DNA of 64,000 nt. It comes from Apostichopus japonicus. Taxonomy: Eukaryota; Echinodermata; Holothuroidea; Aspidochirotida; Stichopodidae. The translations under genes were made by a program, and so were the position numbers. How positions within the stretch are numbered: the stretch's first letter is position 1; the number at the start of each line of letters is the position of its first letter. The notes beneath the pieces were generated by a model. That model did not search any database. It was not told where the DNA came from and was given only the letters and a program-made list of their open reading frames with translations. Location: assembly GCF_037975245.1 (NCBI RefSeq), contig NC_092569.1:21101001-21165000 (forward strand), read 5' to 3'. Positions 58,252 to 64,000 of this stretch are shown piece after piece.

Positions 58252-59185
58252 CAACACTTTCCTCTTGAGGGTAACGCGTGCCTGCCGGTTCAGGATTCTT
58301 GGCCTACGATGTCGTATTTTAATTGGCAGGGGAACGAATACATACACAAAATAAATCCAGAGAGATAGTTGTACAGTTAACCCAGATATATTCAATACAA
58401 AACGACTTCTTACAGTAAAGTTGAGTGCTTAGCACTAGCTGAGTTGCACAATATTGAGGCTGCGCGGCCTTGAAGTATACCAACAAGATGTTCCTTCCAA
58501 CGGCAACCAATGGAGACTGTCCTGTCCCAACCAAGTAATACACTTAAATAATACATTTATACAAATGGTGTACTTTACCTTAGAACTTAGCTTAAGACAT
58601 AATACACAAATATTACGGTGCATTTCCACCATCCCCAAGCAATAATGTACTCCTTAACAGGGTTGAATGAGATCACATGATTATCCCTACAAAATATCAC
58701 ATGTGTTACATTCCAATCCCAGGATAGGCCTCATAACACATGCCGGTCCATAGGAGTAGCCCCAAAAGCCATAATCTGGTAACAATTAAAACTGGTCGAC
58801 TTACTGCCAAGAGAGATATACCCCATATGATTAAAAATGGGGTATAAACTACCACAATGGCTCCACACCATCCACACAGAACTCGGCCATTGCTCCACAA
58901 CTTAAAGATCTGCTTTATTGGCTCCAATTATAGCACGCTATAGCTAGGATAGTTTTGTGATTACATAATCGACCCGCCACGGTTGTACATCGACCCCAGG
59001 GTTTACAATTAGCCTGCATTTCTTATCAACACCATTAGGCTTTTTGTGTAAACACTGTGTGGAAATATGTTCATGTCTAGAGTGTAGTTAATCATACAGC
59101 TTTCACACAAAGACACTCATACAAGAAAAATATGTGGCAGGCGATGCAGACAAATTGGTAAAAAAAAAATAAGATATAAGATATA

Positions 59186-59186
<1 letters not shown>

Positions 59187-59248
<62 letters not shown>

Positions 59249-59310
59249 AATATATGTATATATATAAATATATGTATATATATAAATATATATATATATA
59301 TACATATATG
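59187..59310. repeat. (TA)n-rich tract downstream of gene G
   Basis: TA run, then alternating ATGTAAATATATGTATATATA repeats. Paralogous to tracts at 7995 and 46489. Confidence 0.9.
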
Positions 59311-59895
59311 ACAACCAGGAATACTTTTTTTATCATATTAACTGAAAATTTCACAATTTTCTACTAATGTACAAAGCTATGTGATGCTATCAGAATAAAC
59401 TGAGAAAATCTTTTCGTTTGATATTGAGATGATTTCATAACAGTGAAGCCAATCAGCTTTAATGAAAGAGTTTTAATCCGCATAATGAGGTGAACGTTTT
59501 CCCTTTTAAAATGGTGAACTTTGCTAGGAGGATGTAGTAGCTTTTTCAACTACAACTTTATATTTAAATAATTATAATCTGCTGGTCTAGGGGAACAAGA
59601 CCCAACTCCCACTTTGTTACGATCAGGTGATATATAAACGAACCCTGAGTAATACCCCTTACATTTTTGTTCTTCATAACCTTAGCTTCTAGTACGTCGT
59701 ACATCAAATAACCTGAATATGATCGAGTGAAGTACATTACTCTTCTGTAAGCAAAGCCGTCGTAATCCTCTCCTTTCGCCATATATCACCACTAGCGATT
59801 AAAATTAGACATCCATCAAACATAGCAATTTTTAAAGATCCGTGGGTATCACGACTTCACAGAAGAAATGGTAGCCAACATTTGCAAGTCGAGCC

Positions 59896-63377
<3,482 letters not shown>

Positions 63378-63479
63378 CTGAAAAGGGAAGTGGTCAGTGT
63401 AAGTTGCTGTCCAATCGTTTTCAATACATGTTAAATCTTTAAACCATTGAAAATAAGATAAATCTATATCAACTGTAAT

Positions 63480-63855
63480 CAGTGGCGTAGGAAGGTACTT
63501 TCGAGTGGGGGGCTGAAGAGTGATGGTCGGCCTGGGGGAGGGTTCTAAGGGGAGGGGGTGTCCCCCTCCCCTTTGGATTTTTTTTGCATTTCCAGGTGGC
63601 CTCAGATGCAATTTGGTGCAATATAGCACACTTCAACCCACCCACTCCATTTTGTATATAATTTTGCATTTTCACCTGGCTTTAGATGCAAGTTGGTGCT
63701 CCAAATGAGATTTTTTTTCTCATTTGGAAATGAAAAAGGGGTTATCTGACTTGCGAAGCGGGGGGGGGGGCGGAATGATACTTCCGCCCCTCCACGGTTT
63801 TCACTGGGGGGCTGGCGCCCCCCAGCCCCCCCCCCCCCCGGTTCCTACGCCCTTG
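63480..63855. mobile_element. hAT-like MITE in a gene G stalk intron
   Basis: 376-bp GC-rich element with ends CAGTGGCGTAGGAA and, reversed, CAAGGGCGTAGGAA (12 of 14 match). It is flanked by an 8-bp direct repeat ACTGTAAT (63472-63479 and 63856-63863), the duplication length of hAT elements. Genes C and F have one uninterrupted copy of this site (AACTTTAATAAC near 14390, AACTATAATAAC near 50994). It has no ORF, so it is non-autonomous. Confidence 0.85.
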
Positions 63856-64000
63856 ACTGTAATAACTTCGAGTGTATACAGACTAAAGAACTAATACTGC
63901 CGTATGTTTGTTGCTCAGATAAACATTCATAATGTATCAGCTGATGAAGATGCATGAGAACTAAAGTTTCAGACGAAAAAACTGTAGTTGTAGATAAATA

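Overview
This is a window of animal nuclear DNA. It is AT-rich and has many introns with GT-AG splice sites, very long (TA)n microsatellites, tRNA-derived SINEs, non-LTR retrotransposon fragments and MITEs. The genes combine a mucin-like Ser/Thr-rich stalk, a TIL module, an EGF-like module and a C-terminal fibrinogen-related domain (FReD). Such expanded fibrinogen-related families are typical of marine invertebrates. An echinoderm such as a sea cucumber would fit, but the species cannot be fixed from the sequence alone.

Genes. Six copies of one gene family lie on the minus strand. A (199-5475) lacks its last exon, which is beyond the left edge. B (37969-43941) is complete, with 6 exons and 702 aa. 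C (8831-16861) is complete, with 9 exons and 578 aa. E (24068-34309) has 9 usable exons encoding 541 aa plus three broken stalk exons. F (47329-53477) is complete, with 9 exons and 577 aa. G (59896-63377) lacks its 5' exons, which are beyond the right edge. In every copy the exon lengths add up in frame. The shared plan is signal peptide, short Cys-containing exon (96 nt), Ser/Thr-rich stalk, TIL/E' module, EGF-like module joined to the start of the FReD, then two more FReD exons. A and B carry the stalk and TIL in one 1124-nt exon with a 72-residue repeat. C, E, F and G build the stalk from small phase 1-1 exons. The likely products are secreted, glycosylated, lectin-like recognition proteins.

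Layout. About 19.9 kb at the left (gene A, gene C and an inverted pseudogene exon) is repeated at about 38505-56580 (gene B, gene F and the same pseudogene exon). Gene E with its LINE-bearing 3' side, and gene G, are further members of the cluster. Downstream of pseudogene exon 2 lies an inverted, deleted copy of the 3' end of an E-like gene (56755-57617).

Mobile DNA. A tRNA-like SINE ending in (TA)n is scattered through the window and has been amplified as a 373-bp tandem array inside an intron of gene C. A second tRNA-like SINE at 22540-22735 contains what looks like a complete type I hammerhead self-cleaving ribozyme. The proximal and distal halves of its stem I pair, and the distal half uses the pol III B box. 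Eroded relatives sit at about 6190-6520 and 44670-44990. A CR1/L2-like LINE fragment (20531-22030) ends with nearly the same sequence as the first SINE and may be its replication partner. Also present are a hAT-like MITE with an 8-bp target duplication, a pair of AACGTT-rich MITEs, a THAP-domain relic, and several long hairpins.
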